From Apostichopus japonicus (taxonomy: Eukaryota > Echinodermata > Holothuroidea > Aspidochirotida > Stichopodidae): a stretch of 64,000 nucleotides of DNA. The notes beneath the pieces are model-generated. The model had not been told where the DNA came from, made no database searches, and worked only from the letters and a program-made list of their open reading frames with translations. Both the position numbers and the translations under genes were made by a program. Position 1 is the first letter of the stretch; each line of letters opens with the position of its first letter. The stretch lies in assembly GCF_037975245.1 (NCBI RefSeq), contig NC_092581.1, positions 5,299,501 to 5,363,500 of the forward strand, read 5' to 3'. Of this stretch, positions 1 through 16,327 are shown piece after piece.

Positions 1-775
1 AGGTTTCAGCTGTTTGAATTTCTTAATATCAAATCTCAAAGTTATGAAGCAAAACCATACAGACGACGGATAATTAAAGTTAAGAATATGGGAGGATTTA
101 CTTTCTGAATGTTTTCTTCAAATAGAATCTAGCCGAATCACCAAAATATGGTTCAATACGTAACTCGTCGTTTGAGAAGCACGATAGTGCGTTAGTGCAT
201 ATCTAACGTGTTTATACGACAATGGAATTATATATATAACTGTAAGGTTACAATAAGGACACACAGAGTATAGCCAACGACTTTAAACTACATGACAGGT
301 TAGAGATATTACCTTGCAGAAAATATCATGTTCACGTTACAAAAGTCAAGGTTCACCATACCTCGTTCGTCACTATTAAGAACACAAAGGTGAACCCTCG
401 TAAAGGAGAGAATAGTGACGTCATTTGGCGTCTATTTGGAGGATAATGAGTCATGCCTTTGTGAGTTCGCGAACAGAGATGATCACTTCTTATGCTCATC
501 CTAACTGTTTTGTCTTGATCGTCTTACACAACGAGGGAATGCAAACACCGTGATATTGTTTTAACACCTGTTTCATTGGTATCTGCTTAACAAATGTTGA
601 TAGTTGGCGTGTTTCAGTAATAGCCATGTGGATGCTCAGGATTCCATGACTTGAAAATAACGCTATGGGCAAACAGACGGAAGCTATAGTTACCAAGTCT
701 AAAGAGAAAGCAGCATTTCAAGCATTTCAATGATATAAGTGTCAGCATGGGAATTGCTTATCAACATATTATTTC
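1..775. other. non-coding stretch, no gene seen
   Basis: Unique-looking AT-rich DNA. Only short random frames occur, and no exon with a convincing splice site was found. It ends at the first (AT)n array. Confidence 0.5.
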
Positions 776-812
<37 letters not shown>

Positions 813-825
813 AATATATATATAT
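776..825. repeat. (AT)n microsatellite, left flank of a hAT-type element
   Basis: An alternating AT run with a few AAA interruptions. It abuts the left terminus of the transposon that starts at 826. The same kind of run resumes directly after that element, which suggests the transposon inserted into a pre-existing (AT)n array. Confidence 0.9.
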
Positions 826-2004
826 TAGTGTTTACACGGGTCCAAAAATCGGGAACCGGGTACCCGAGAGCCGTTACCCGTCGGGTATCCGGGTACCCGG
901 GAAAAAATTGTTTACCCTCGTGTATCACGATTTTCAAGAAATTACATATTAAATGCTATAATAAATTAATTGTATTCTCTACCGACAATGTTTTCATGTT
1001 CAAAAACGTATGTGAACGGTAAGGTATAAAACCTTCCTCAATAATTTCTATTTGCTTTTTTTTCTGTCATAAACTTGTTAATTACTTAATATAATTAACT
1101 TAACTATTAATTAGTAGTACTGTTGTTAACATCGCACTGCCGCCGCTGCTTATGCTTGCTCTCCACGTCTAGTGGGTCAGACCATAAAATATCCCTTTAC
1201 TTTAGCTCAGTTGTTACTATCTATTATGCAGGCCCAGGGTTCGCATTAGCCGCGAGATTACGCGATTCTCGCAATCTCGTAGTAAAAAGCCACTTGCGAT
1301 TATTATTTTTTCGTTATCCCGTCTATAATCCATAAACATGTCGTAAAATTCCTTGTCAGCCTTTCCTTCTATGAAATAAACGAATGAATAAATAATAATT
1401 TCTTCCACATGATAGCCTAACACCACACTAAGTCAATGCATGAAAAATCTAGCAAAGCCTAACCATCTGTTTATTCGCTGAAATTGTGACGCAGTTATAA
1501 GATATCCATGGAACACATTCATTATTGCTGTTACGTTCGACCACATGGTTGCCTAACACCACACTAAGTCAACGGGGTAATCTAGCATAGCCATTTGTTT
1601 ATTAGCTGAAATTGTGACGCAGTTATAAGATATCCATGGAATACTCTCGTTATTGCTGTTATCTTCAACCACATGGTAGCCTAACACCACACTAAGTCAA
1701 TGGGAAATCTGCCTAACCACCGGTTTGCATTTTTTTTTTAAATCACACTTTGCGTAGGATTCGAGTAATAAATTAGGAACCGGGTAGTATTGCGTCGGGC
1801 GTACCTTCGTTATTGCTGTTATCTTCGACCACACATTTTAGCCTAACACCACACTAAGTCAATGGGAAATCTGCCTAACCGTAGATTTGCAATTTTTTTT
1901 TTTTTTAAATCACACTTTGCGTAGGATTCGGGTAATAAATTAGGAACCGGGTAGTATTGCGTCGGGCGGGTACCCGGGTACCCGGATAACCCGTGCAAAC
2001 ACTA
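826..2004. mobile_element. 1.18-kb non-autonomous hAT-type DNA transposon
   Basis: The ends form a 16-bp terminal inverted repeat with one mismatch: TAGTGTTTACACGGGT on the left, and on the right the reverse complement of TAGTGTTTGCACGGGT. GGGTACCCG and CCCGGG palindromes lie just inside both ends. The flanks are (AT)n on both sides, so ATATATAT on each side is compatible with the 8-bp duplication of hAT elements but proves little. The interior has no transposase frame. It contains at least four diverged tandem copies, spaced 126-165 bp, of a unit that includes CCTAACACCACACTAAGTC (near 1418, 1553, 1679 and 1844). Assignment to hAT rests on end style and possible duplication length only. Confidence 0.65.
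1417..1930. repeat. internal tandem repeat of the hAT-type element
   Basis: Diverged tandem units share the segments TTATTGCTGTTA, ACCACACTAAGTCAA and AAATTGTGACGCAGTTATAAG. Unit length varies (126-165 bp) because the later copies carry an A/T-rich insertion and a GGAACCGGGTAGTATTGCG segment. The units lie wholly inside the transposon at 826-2004 and are probably subterminal repeats of that element. Confidence 0.7.
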
Positions 2005-5978
<3,974 letters not shown>

Positions 5979-5986
5979 CTCAGCGT

Positions 5987-8591
5987 AACTACATTTGGCC
6001 TCATAACACTCTTGCTACTTCAGGAATAGAATCGTAATAATTAATCTGATGTATCATTCAGACAGTTTTTTTCTGTTTTTCTGTTTATTCATAAGTAAAC
6101 AGCTTTTTGACTTTTCAGCAAAAACGTAATACCGTTTGAGTACCCTAACGACATTATACACTGGAAACTGCAGATTTTATGTTTACAATAACATTCACAT
6201 TCATCCGCTTCGCATCTGTTTTTACCTCCATGATATAAGAGAGTGTATCTCCAATGTCTTTATAACATCTCAAGATATGATCATATGATTAGTTTAGCCA
6301 ATCATTAACATACAGCACATTTTTTATCGAACGTTTTCAGTTCTTTCAGTTTTGTTTACTTTTTACCAATTTCAAACATGTCTAAAAAATATCTGTCTTC
6401 ACTAAATCAAAAAACATGCGAAGATAACTGTCTCCGCGTGTAATCAAAAGAATAATGTGATCGATGGTATAACGAATGATGAGTTAGGCGCGCTACCTTC
6501 TTTATTCACTCCTCACCAATACTACAAACACGGTGATTAGATTTATGGCTACCATTAGCTGATAAATCATTTCAATTCTAATCAATATTCACCATCTTGA
6601 CATTTCATATAAACACATAAAGTGAAAGCTATATATAACTTGTATATACCACCTCGGTGAGGTATGTATAAACACTTGCGAAGGTGATGCTTTCTAATGG
6701 TAAACTGTCATATGTAGTTTTAATGAAGTTTACGGTTATATTTGACGGATTCAGTGGTGGGACTTAAACAGTTAAAGTATGGATATGAACTTGATTGTAA
6801 AAGTCAATTTGATACTAACCATGGTAAACATACAGCAGCACATTTTCCGGAAGACCAGTCGGCCGTTTTATGCAGTTCGTTATGGATCTGCAGTTATACT
6901 AAAGAGATAAGCCGTGCACCCTTTATAATTCATAGCCCATATGTATATGTTGTTTTCATAAAATTTAGTGAAAATGTATTTACAATATCGAATACGGTTC
7001 ATTGCAAGCATCACCAATTATGCATTTTATTTTATTTTTAATTTCTTCTCGAAGGCGGAAGGATTACTTGCAGACTGCTTGAGTGTCAATCAGCTTGTAG
7101 TTTGGCCGTATCTGTCATAAGCAAACTCGTTGCGAAAGGGAGAGAAGAAGGTAGGGAAGTGGGTGGGAGGAACCTAGGGAGAGGGACGGGAAGGGTAGGC
7201 GAGTGAGCAGGTTGGGAGAGAATTCGATTGACATCTGCATAGCGAACTTCAATGCTTTCATACAGGGAATTCAGTGGTCGTCAGATCATGCGGCCTCGTA
7301 TAACCGAGAAAATATTGTTGTGTAATTTACGATAACCGTTCGACAGTTGGGAGAGATTCAAATTCATCATTTATTTTAATTGCAAAAGCATTTGAAAAAT
7401 TTACCTTACTTGATCTCCCAGTGCTTAAATGGAATGGCGTATCCTCGCTTCATCTGTACGTTGTTCGTCTTTGTTTACGTTACTATATAAATTGTTTCAG
7501 AAAAATCAGAATTGTTATCTTTATTAGCACATGTATCGCATATTGTCAATACATGAATATTACATGGTACTGAGATATATTATATCGTATGATACGCGTC
7601 GTTTTAATATGATATTACGTATTACTATACTAGTTGTGCAATATCAGCATGTGTTTTCTAATCATTGGGTATTGAATAGTATATAGGAAGTCTGAGATTA
7701 ATATGGTTGTTGTAAATGTGGTCGTATTTAGTTGAATTTTGAAAAAGGTCGGCAGAAAATCAACTATGAAAACTTCCTCTGATAATTACTGTTAGTTAGA
7801 CAGAACGCCAAGGCAATAATTATTCCTAATTTGTTCAGAGAAATTGAGGAAAGCTCAAGCTATACTTTCTGTGATGCCGGAAGATTCTTTGCTTCTCCTA
7901 TTTTATTATTTCTTCGTTACCTTGAAATCCCCAATTGCATTGGGACAAATATCATGTTGGAATCACTGACTCAGCAAGCACACATAATAACAGAACATTA
8001 CATCTTAAAAACTGAAGCCCTCGAGGCAACATTTTAATTGAATCAAGTATGGGCAATATATCCCAAGCATGAGGAAATTGGAGAGGATGTCACGTATATT
8101 GGCGACGTTAACCTTGGTAGAGCAATACTTTACAGTTCAATATTGAATCCTTCCTAATGAGATATACCATTGAAGAACATCTTGTCCTACATGTTTCACT
8201 CCGAGAAAATATTACTAAATAATGCTTTCGTATCCTAGAAGTTGTTACAACATCATGCTAAGCGTGTCGATAGAACGAGTCTCGGTTATTTTACTACGCT
8301 TGATTTTGTCTCAAATTGTTATTGACACCGTTCCGAGGTTAGCCTTTTCAAATGTCACGATTCATATTCAAATCTGGGAAATGTACTTTGAAATTGGAAA
8401 TCAACATACAAAGTGATTGAACGTAGATTGAAATTGAACATTGTAAACTTCTCTTTGAAGTCGAAATCAACGGATCGAAATGAGCCAATAAATGTGAATG
8501 ACGTGTGTTGTATCGTTGATATGGACGTCACCACCCATGAACGTTCTAAAGCAGTGGTTCCAAAGGTGGAACATAATTACCCCCGGAGGGG
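5987..8591. other. non-coding stretch with a G-rich purine tract
   Basis: No gene recognised. At about 7139-7213 the + strand is almost all purine with repeated GGG runs, giving G-quadruplex or triplex potential. The remainder is AT-rich unique-looking sequence. Confidence 0.45.
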
Positions 8592-8881
8592 AATGGACCG
8601 AAGTTTGTAAGGAGGAAGGGGAATGGACCGACGTTGGAAGGAGGAAGGGGTAAAGGACCGACGTTTGGAAGGAGGGGGATGAATGGACCGACGTTTGGAA
8701 GGAGGAGGGGGGATGGACCGACGTTTGGAAGGAGGAGGGGAATGGACCGACGTTTGGAAGGAGGAGGGGGATGAACCGACGTTTGTAATGAGTAGGGGGA
8801 ATGGACCGACGTTTGGAAGGAGGAAGGGGAGGAATGGACCGACGTTTGGAAGGAGGAGGGGGGAATGGACCGACGTTTGGA
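8592..8881. repeat. G-rich minisatellite, about 30-bp unit
   Basis: About ten head-to-tail copies of a unit close to GGACCGACGTTTGGAAGGAG followed by a variable G run (period 28-33 bp). The strand asymmetry (G-rich on +, C-rich on -) keeps long frames open on both strands. The resulting proline-rich or glycine/arginine-rich translations are artefacts of the repeat. Confidence 0.93.
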
Positions 8882-9703
8882 AAATAAATACTACAGACTG
8901 ATATCTTAATTGTGATCATATCTTTCAGTTTTGAAGGGTTCCTTTCAATCACATTAACATAATAAGGTATTACTATTCGACATCAGCTATTGCGGAAAAA
9001 TCATACAATTTAAGTCTTGTTTATCACTGAACAAATCAACAATGACACAGGCTTAATTGTATAAACACTGTTGTCTATAGTCTTCTAGAATTCTAATGTA
9101 TACGATTTGAAATGCATTCATACGGCATGCTTTTGTCTAACACTGCTTCATAGTATACCCAAGACTGCGTAGGACATATTTACATGCAATATCATATGAC
9201 GTAACCCATTGACAATGTGGAACGGACGATATTATTCGCGTAATGACTTATCACTCCAATATGTAATGTACAGGACAGATAAGTGTTCTTGTCATAGTAC
9301 GTGTCGGTTCAAATTGAGCCTTAAAAGGATAAGACCTACATATAAAAAAAGAACAACACTTAACTGCAATTCATTATTACGAGTATAGCCTCATCTGAAT
9401 CCACGTCCTGTAGTGGTTAGCTTCACTAACGTTATATACCAAAAGATCGCTTGATATCCTTGCGGCCATAATAATCGTCAAGCCGCGTTCTACTGCATTG
9501 TGCTCGGTGTTATTAGAATATTAACTAAGTAACAGTAGTTCGATGCATGTAGTATATATATACTACTTGTGCGTGCGGCGTTTCGAGCCGTATACTTTCA
9601 AATTTAACGAAACACGTTCCATGTGACGTTTAATCATTAATTGAATTAAAACTAGGCCTACCTAACTAATATGCTTTTAATGTATTAATCCCTGTCATAA
9701 ATA
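8882..9703. other. non-coding stretch, nothing recognised
   Basis: AT-rich sequence without exon-like segments, ending at the target-site duplication of the element that starts at 9712. Confidence 0.5.
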
Positions 9704-9711
9704 CATCAAAC

Positions 9712-10364
9712 CAAGGGCGGCGGAAGCACTTTTAATCCGTGGGGAGGGGGGGGGGCACCGACATCAAAGGGCACTTTGCAGAAATTCGATTGGACTGATG
9801 CAGCCTTATATTTAGTACCCTTTATAACTCTTATTGTATTATCTTATTTGCGTATAAACATCACTCCACCCCCCCCCCCCCCCTCAAGGAAAATATGCAT
9901 ACTAGCACTGCAATATCCAATGTGCAAATTGGGAAACAAGGAACAAGTTTTCTTTTGAGACAAAATGAGGTGAAATTATGCTAGTTGCTAATGTAGGAAT
10001 CTTCCGAATTAGAGTTTATTTCTTGTCAATATCTTAACATATTTTTTCCATTCGAAATAGCTTTGAGTTTGACCCACGGATATTCATTAAAAGTCACGGG
10101 CGTAGCCAGGATTTGCAAAGTTGTATGCACGACTATCTGAGCGGAGCGCCACCATCGGTTGGCGCGGAGCGTACAAGAAAATTTTTGGTTTTACAAACCC
10201 CTCAGATGGCTGGAAACGGCCCTTCCCGAGTGTTCATTCTGGTTCCCTGGCCTCTTGCAAACTTGAGACACCTCAATTTTTATGTAGAAAAAGGGCACAT
10301 TTTTAACCTGAGGAAAAGTGGGGGGGCACGTGCCCCCTGTGCCCCCCCGGTTCCGCCGCCCTTG
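9712..10364. mobile_element. 653-bp hAT-type MITE with perfect ends and duplication
   Basis: The 14-bp termini are perfect inverted repeats: CAAGGGCGGCGGAA at 9712 and its reverse complement ending at 10364. The host flanks show a perfect 8-bp duplication, CATCAAAC, at 9704-9711 and 10365-10372. This combination is typical of hAT elements. The interior holds G and C homopolymer runs and no transposase. A GGGCGTAGCCAGG motif at about 10099, itself like a hAT terminus, suggests a composite or nested origin. Frames inside it are incidental. Confidence 0.85.
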
Positions 10365-10372
10365 CATCAAAC

Positions 10373-12181
10373 TCAACGGTTTGTTCATCACCCAACCAAC
10401 TCGACCAATAAGATTTTACGGTACTGTTTGTTTGCGGATGTATTAGTGCCGGAAGTCCAACATCGAATTTCCCCGAAGAACAAATGGTATTTGTCGGCAA
10501 TGTTATCTATCACGTGGTACGTGTACAAATGATTTTTTTTCCCTTGATGCCGCGACTTCGATCAGCTTAGCTTAGAAATACCAAAAGTCCTGTTGATATA
10601 TGATGCATCGAGCTATTTATCACTTATAGGAATGTCGAATGATTGAATAGTTCAACTTGAACTAATGCTCCCTGAATCTAACTCAATAAATTTCGAAAGA
10701 GCCTTAAATGATGGATTATATGTTATTTGCATGTAATACTCAAAAAGTGAACCTGTGAGAATCCATGAACTTATATAAAATAGGTCTTGCATATGACGAA
10801 AATGCAACGATATATTTAGAGCCTCGTGAGTGTGCAACAAACTGTCTTGTGACCGGCATCTAGATTAATTCATAAATTGTATTCCCCGCATCATTATACT
10901 GCGCCCCTTAAAAATGTAATCCATATATTGATTGCCCTAATGATATGTATACACGTATACATAACATGTGTTTATATACAGATATGTATATAGTTATTCG
11001 TGCCTAGTAGAATTCATTATCCAGGGACCACGTCTCAGTATATAATGAGAATATTTGATCTGTTTCGTATAAGTATAAGCATGATGTCAGTATTTATATT
11101 CCTTAGGCGTACGATTTGTGATATTTTCGACATAAATTATACTTCTCGGAAAAAAAATTAATGCCCCCAAAAATGTTATGATTGAAAAATGAATCTTTCG
11201 GACAAACGTTATCTCAAATATTCTACGGACTGAAATATGAGAAATTGAATTGTTAGCTAACTTTTCTACCTTCTTACTTGTAAAATGAGAAAAGCAGTAG
11301 TGTGGTTGAAAGATTAATTGATATTGCAGCTCCCTGGAGAATTCAACGAGCTCCTGTCACCTCCCTTTTCAAACCAGGCAAACTGAAAATGTAATTAGAA
11401 GTTAATTTGTTTCCCCTTTCCAGTCAAAAGTTGTACATAGACACAGAAACATCAACCTTGAATCGAGAAATATATAATACTTTTTTTTAAATATATGTTA
11501 CTTGATAAAAGATACCGATGGTATAAGCGAAACAAATCTATGGTTTATATATATTTTATATATATTATCGTTATCTATACGTCACCATATATACGTTCCT
11601 TTGATCCTAATAAGTTTAGATAAGTTATACATGATATATACATGTTCCCATAAAACTGTATCGTATAGTGCGCATCTCAGGGCGTAGGTGAACATTACCA
11701 TTTGACCAACGAATTCTCGCATTCCCACTAGCACTGACCACCACGTCGACTAACTCAGTGACTGTTGCAACTACTGCATTCAGCTTTAGCCTGTAGAAAA
11801 CAGTCCCCTCCTTTCTATAAAAATGATTTGATGCTTTTAATGTGCATTCAGGTTGTGTTTATACTTGACATACATAGCTGTTCGCAAACAAATTTAAGCT
11901 TACAAACCGGAGACGAAAGAAACATCGATTGCAATGTGGACAGTTTCTCAGTCCAGTCAATTATCATTTCTTCCTGACAAAAATCCACTTTGTGGCAGTT
12001 TGTGCTGTATCGTATTTCTAGATAAAAGTAAGTAATTAGTTATTATGATCAGGCAAACGTAATGATTATATCAATTTATGTTAACATTTAATTTTAATTC
12101 TCTGAGAGCACTGCTCATGTTGCTGTACAAGAATAATGCTAGAAGATCTTCCAGGTACTTTTTTTTACATCATTTATCAGC
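10373..12181. other. non-coding stretch, nothing recognised
   Basis: AT-rich, mostly unique-looking sequence with short AT and TATA-like runs. No exon with paired splice sites was identified. Confidence 0.5.
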
Positions 12182-12290
12182 TATACGTGATCATCGAGGT
12201 AAATGAATCTGGAGAAACTATCGCACAGTAAATACGCGCTTACGCGCGTACCATGCATGGAGGGTCATGTGATGTGTTCCAGGGTGGTAC
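12182..12290 (+). repeat. left arm of a 0.7-kb inverted repeat
   Basis: This arm reads outward to inward through ATCGAGGTAAATGAATCTGG, a GCGCG-rich centre and GGTCATGTGATGTGTTCCAG. The segment 12784-12884 is its diverged reverse complement. The most conserved part is the innermost 40-45 bp, ending in AGGGTGGTAC. Confidence 0.85.
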
Positions 12291-12783
12291 TAATATATTA
12301 CTCTCCCCATTACGCATGATGATTTCACCCAACTAGTACGTAAATGTGTATGCGTGCTTAGAGCAGCAGACGGCACCCGTTACCTAGCAATAACGTACCG
12401 TGCCTGTAGCCTAACGTGATAGCTATATTCCCGTCGAGCAGCATTAGGCTCTGTTCCATGGAGAATTCCGTGGTTGCACTGAACTAAACATTTCCCCACA
12501 TTTCCCATTTCTACATTCACTTATAGCGAGTAGTAATAACGTTAGGCCGTATGAGACAAAGCTTGCCCCTGGAGCTGTATTAATAAGTAAGATCTATTAT
12601 GTAGAAGGCCTGCCTTCATTCAAGAGAATAAGGTTGAACGTTAGCATATTAGCACTATTTCGTAGGCCTAAAGTACCAGTACCTTCTTACGCCGTTAGTT
12701 CTCATGTCCGATCCGTCTTGGTGCAAATCTTTCACGAAGTCACTAACACTGTTCTCGAACTGCTACAGAGAAATATCAGTTTG
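12291..12783. other. spacer between inverted-repeat arms
   Basis: About 490 bp between the two arms. No transposase or other recognised frame is present. A modest open frame on + (from about 12634) runs into the right arm and is not convincing as a gene. Confidence 0.5.
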
Positions 12784-12884
12784 GTACCACCCTGGAACAC
12801 ATCACATGACCCTCCCTGCATGGTACGCGCGCGCCCAATTGATATGAATCCTCCAGATTTATTTACCTCGATGTACGTGATATA
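12784..12884 (-). repeat. right arm of a 0.7-kb inverted repeat
   Basis: Reverse complement of the left arm with scattered substitutions and a small length difference around the GCGCG centre. The pair could be the ends of a non-autonomous DNA transposon or an inverted local duplication. No target-site duplication was clear outside the arms. Confidence 0.85.
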
Positions 12885-13344
12885 GTTCTCACAATCGTCC
12901 CCATGCATCTCCCGGGTTAACTGTTTACGCTAAATGGCTATACCCGACGGATTCAGTTGAGAGACGTCATTAATGACCTCGAAGATTGCAATAAATGTGC
13001 AACTTGTTTTGGTAGTTGTACCTGTCTTTAATTCTCACCAAATATTTCAGATTTCTTCTTGAAACCGAAAACATGTTAATAGTCAGACAGAATAACAACC
13101 CTTGGCAATTATTGTTAGATTTCGAGACGGTTTGTATCACACATAGACGACACCATCTGTCCATGAACAATTTCAACCATTGAAGTATTAAAAGCCAACT
13201 GTGACGTATCTGGTTATTTTCCAGGAAGAGGTATTCTTGATTGCAATATTCACTTCATATAGTTAAGAATCCATAGCTCATTATGGGGCATGGTAATTCA
13301 GTCTCGTACACATTTGTCAAGATGTGGAAGCATAGCGTAAGAAT
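12885..13344. other. non-coding stretch, nothing recognised
   Basis: Short segment between the inverted repeat and an AT-rich array, with no exon evidence. Confidence 0.5.
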
Positions 13345-13439
13345 TCATATATATAGGCAATATATATGCCTAGGCATATATTGCCTATATATATTGCCTA
13401 TATATTGCCTGTATATTGCCTATATATTGCTTATATAGG

Positions 13440-13478
<39 letters not shown>
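13345..13478. repeat. AT array with palindromic GGCAATATA/TATATTGCC units
   Basis: The left two thirds repeat TATATTGCCTATATA and its inverse TATATAGGCAATATAT around a central GCCTAGGC, making a near-perfect palindrome. The right third (13441-13478) is pure (AT)n. The block should extrude cruciforms readily and may be unstable. Confidence 0.88.
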
Positions 13479-13482
<4 letters not shown>

Positions 13483-16327
13483 ACTCCTGCAACGGTATTG
13501 TTGCATGCATTCAATATTAATACCCTCATCTCTTGAACACCGAAAAGCTGAAGTGGAAAACATTCAAATTTTTATATTACAAAGAATTTTATACAATGGA
13601 CATAAAAAGGTGCCGCATGGTGTGTGTTCTTACCTTCACTTGAACATAATCATTTTTAATTTTCAGTTTTTTTTTTTGCTCTGTAAAGATTAACACCTTG
13701 GATTCATGAACGGTTTTTATTATTCATAAACGAATGAATTGTCCATAATGCAACCCTTATTACTGAAATATTAATATACGATATTTAACAGTCTAGTCAT
13801 TAGATCTGCTCATAATTATACCAGCATGCACAATATATTCTAACAACGGAGTTAAATGAAAGGCACACTATCTGGTGAAACTATTTGAATATTACCCTAA
13901 GAGCACTGCGTATCTCAAAAGCCGCAAAGCACATATTGTTTTGCAGGCACGTCAAATATTGTTTGGAATAGTCTCTTTAAGACGATACTATACACCCGTG
14001 AGAGAATGGATTAGTCCTCGTTATGATAATTCCGATCTCTCTTAGCTAAATCTGTATTAAACATATTTTTCCTTCATTGGATTCATGACATTGTCACCCA
14101 ATTTAATAGGTAGTATGAATATTAATTGGAATTAGAGTGGTCTTTATCCTCTCAATTGAAATAATTACATGGATGACAGCCACGTTAATTCACGTGGCCT
14201 AGCTGTTTAAAGAGACCAGTGTGCACTTTGGCTCTTGTTACATAAATCGAACGATTATGAAATAACACTGATCTGGTTATGTGATCAACTTTAAAAAAGA
14301 AAGCAAACTAAGAGATTTTTGGTTATTTGCAGATTTGGATGAGAAAAATACTGATATTTTTTGCTAAAAAGTAATTAAAGCTATAGATAGAAGGCTCGAT
14401 GAAAGAAGTGACGTCATCTAATTTGCATGATAAATGGAAACAGCGAACGATAATTTAATCCGTAGGTATTCAGTGCATGAAGTCACCTGGTATCCAAAAC
14501 AAAATGCAATCCTATTCTTTCTCTCAAAGACAGACAGTACACAATATTTAAGATTGGGCTATATGTTTTATTTTCATTCAGTGAATATGCATGGGCTTCG
14601 CAAACTAATTCGTATAGCAGGTCTATTATAAGAACCCAACTTGTAATATCTATAGTTTCGAAAACATTATACCCGTGACTCAACTCGATGAGAAGACGAA
14701 ATGATTTAGTATTAAATAATCATGGTCAATTTTGGTCAACAAACCGTTTCTATATAGAAGTTGTATATAAGTTTGACTGTAATCATACAAAAGGTTTGAA
14801 ATGCATGCGACGATGATGTAACCTTTAATTCAAACTTCGCACTGTTTGGAACAACTTTAATTTGATGCGTGAGTGTGTGTTTTATAATTTAAAAAAAAAG
14901 AAAGTATACGTATAAGAATTCACATCTTGGTAATTAATCAGTGAGGAGTTTGATGTTTTACTCGCAAAGCTCTTGGATGCTTCACGGCTATCTAATAGTT
15001 GAATGGTGAATTGTTTGTTCATCCCCTAACGACGTTCCTAGTTTATAACATGACATTTGGGCTTAAAGCTGATGGGGTTGTATGGTGTCAGTGTGGTTCG
15101 TGTCCTTGAGTTAAATTCGGCATAAATTTATTACAAGTTCTTTGATGATTGGATGTGCTAAAGTTCCTTCACATCTCTTCTGGAAACTGGAGAAGGCATA
15201 ATATGGTTATTTCATTAATCAAAGTATTTTTGGGGGTGTACCATTAACAAAACCAATACTAACCGTTGTTACACATTACTTATGCTTTAGAAGACATATA
15301 TATTACATAGACCTTTATATGTATTAGTCAAATTTCTGATCAAATTAAATCACCTTTCTAACATGAAACTGCTGCAATGGAAATCTGGTACAATATACTC
15401 CTACAAAATTAGGTTTTCTCTTACAAATGTGAAAAACGTAAGATTGCTCAAAAATTGAATCAATTAAGGTGTTCTGTGTTTTGAGAGCATCTATGATTAA
15501 GTTACTTAGAAAGAACATGAGCTACTCGGCGATACTACACTCTACACTTCAGTGCCACGATAATATTATATTACTCCCAGAGTAGCAAAAAAGGCCTACA
15601 TGGCTTTTAAGCTCCATTTGTCCCCAACTGCTGAGGGTAAGTTCGATGACCGAATAACACATTTTACCTATAGGTTCTGCATCTTTAGTTGTGTCAAGGG
15701 TACTAACAAAGTCGAATTACATGTGAGTAACTTATTTTGTGATAGTTGTCTTGAAAAAGGAACGTAAATTGTCAGTTGATTGTATTAAAGAAATGCTGCA
15801 ATTTCCCTGCCTGATAAATTAGTTGGACATTTCAGTCATATTCAGTCTCTCAACAAAGCCAAACTTATGTACTTTTATATCTTCAACCGCCTAAGTAAGT
15901 ACATGAAACCTGTTGCATATTGTACAGTTCAAAGGTTGTTTGGTGGGCTCACGAAAGTATGAAATTCTTATTATAAACACTGTAAATGTGAAGTTTGATC
16001 CTCGTGTGTTGTGTAGAGTTCCACAGACTTTAATCAGTCAAAGAAAAATATCATTTGTTTGCCAGATCAAAGGTCATTTCCGGTCAACAAAAGTCAAAGT
16101 TTACGGTACATTATAGACTACAGTACATTAGCTGACTTGGCAGTACTGCACTGTACTGTATTGTACTGTACCGTACTGTAGTGTACTTTTTGCACAGTCG
16201 AAGATAAATCACTTTCTCAGTTGTCATGCATATACGCTTCATGTGGGCCAGTAATCTGCTAACGTGTACTGTTTTTATTATTATAATTATTGTTTATTTG
16301 TTTCATGGTGTTCAAGATTACATATGA
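13479..16327. other. non-coding stretch, nothing coding recognised
   Basis: No supported exon. A segment at about 15553-15640 has acceptor- and donor-like ends but carries stops in all frames. Around 16140-16190 there is a degenerate TGTACTG-type short repeat. Confidence 0.5.

Noticed and set aside
1217-1426. Minus-strand 69-codon frame considered as a transposase fragment
   Set aside because: It lies inside the non-autonomous element, lacks any transposase motif and includes the CGCGAG-type low-complexity segment.
8467-8952. 161-codon proline-rich frame on the minus strand
   Set aside because: It is kept open by the about 30-bp minisatellite whose unit lacks stops, and there is no coding signature outside the repeat.
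15553-15640. Exon-like segment with acceptor CTACACTTCAG and donor GG|GTAAGT
   Set aside because: All three frames contain stops, so at most it could be a non-coding exon.
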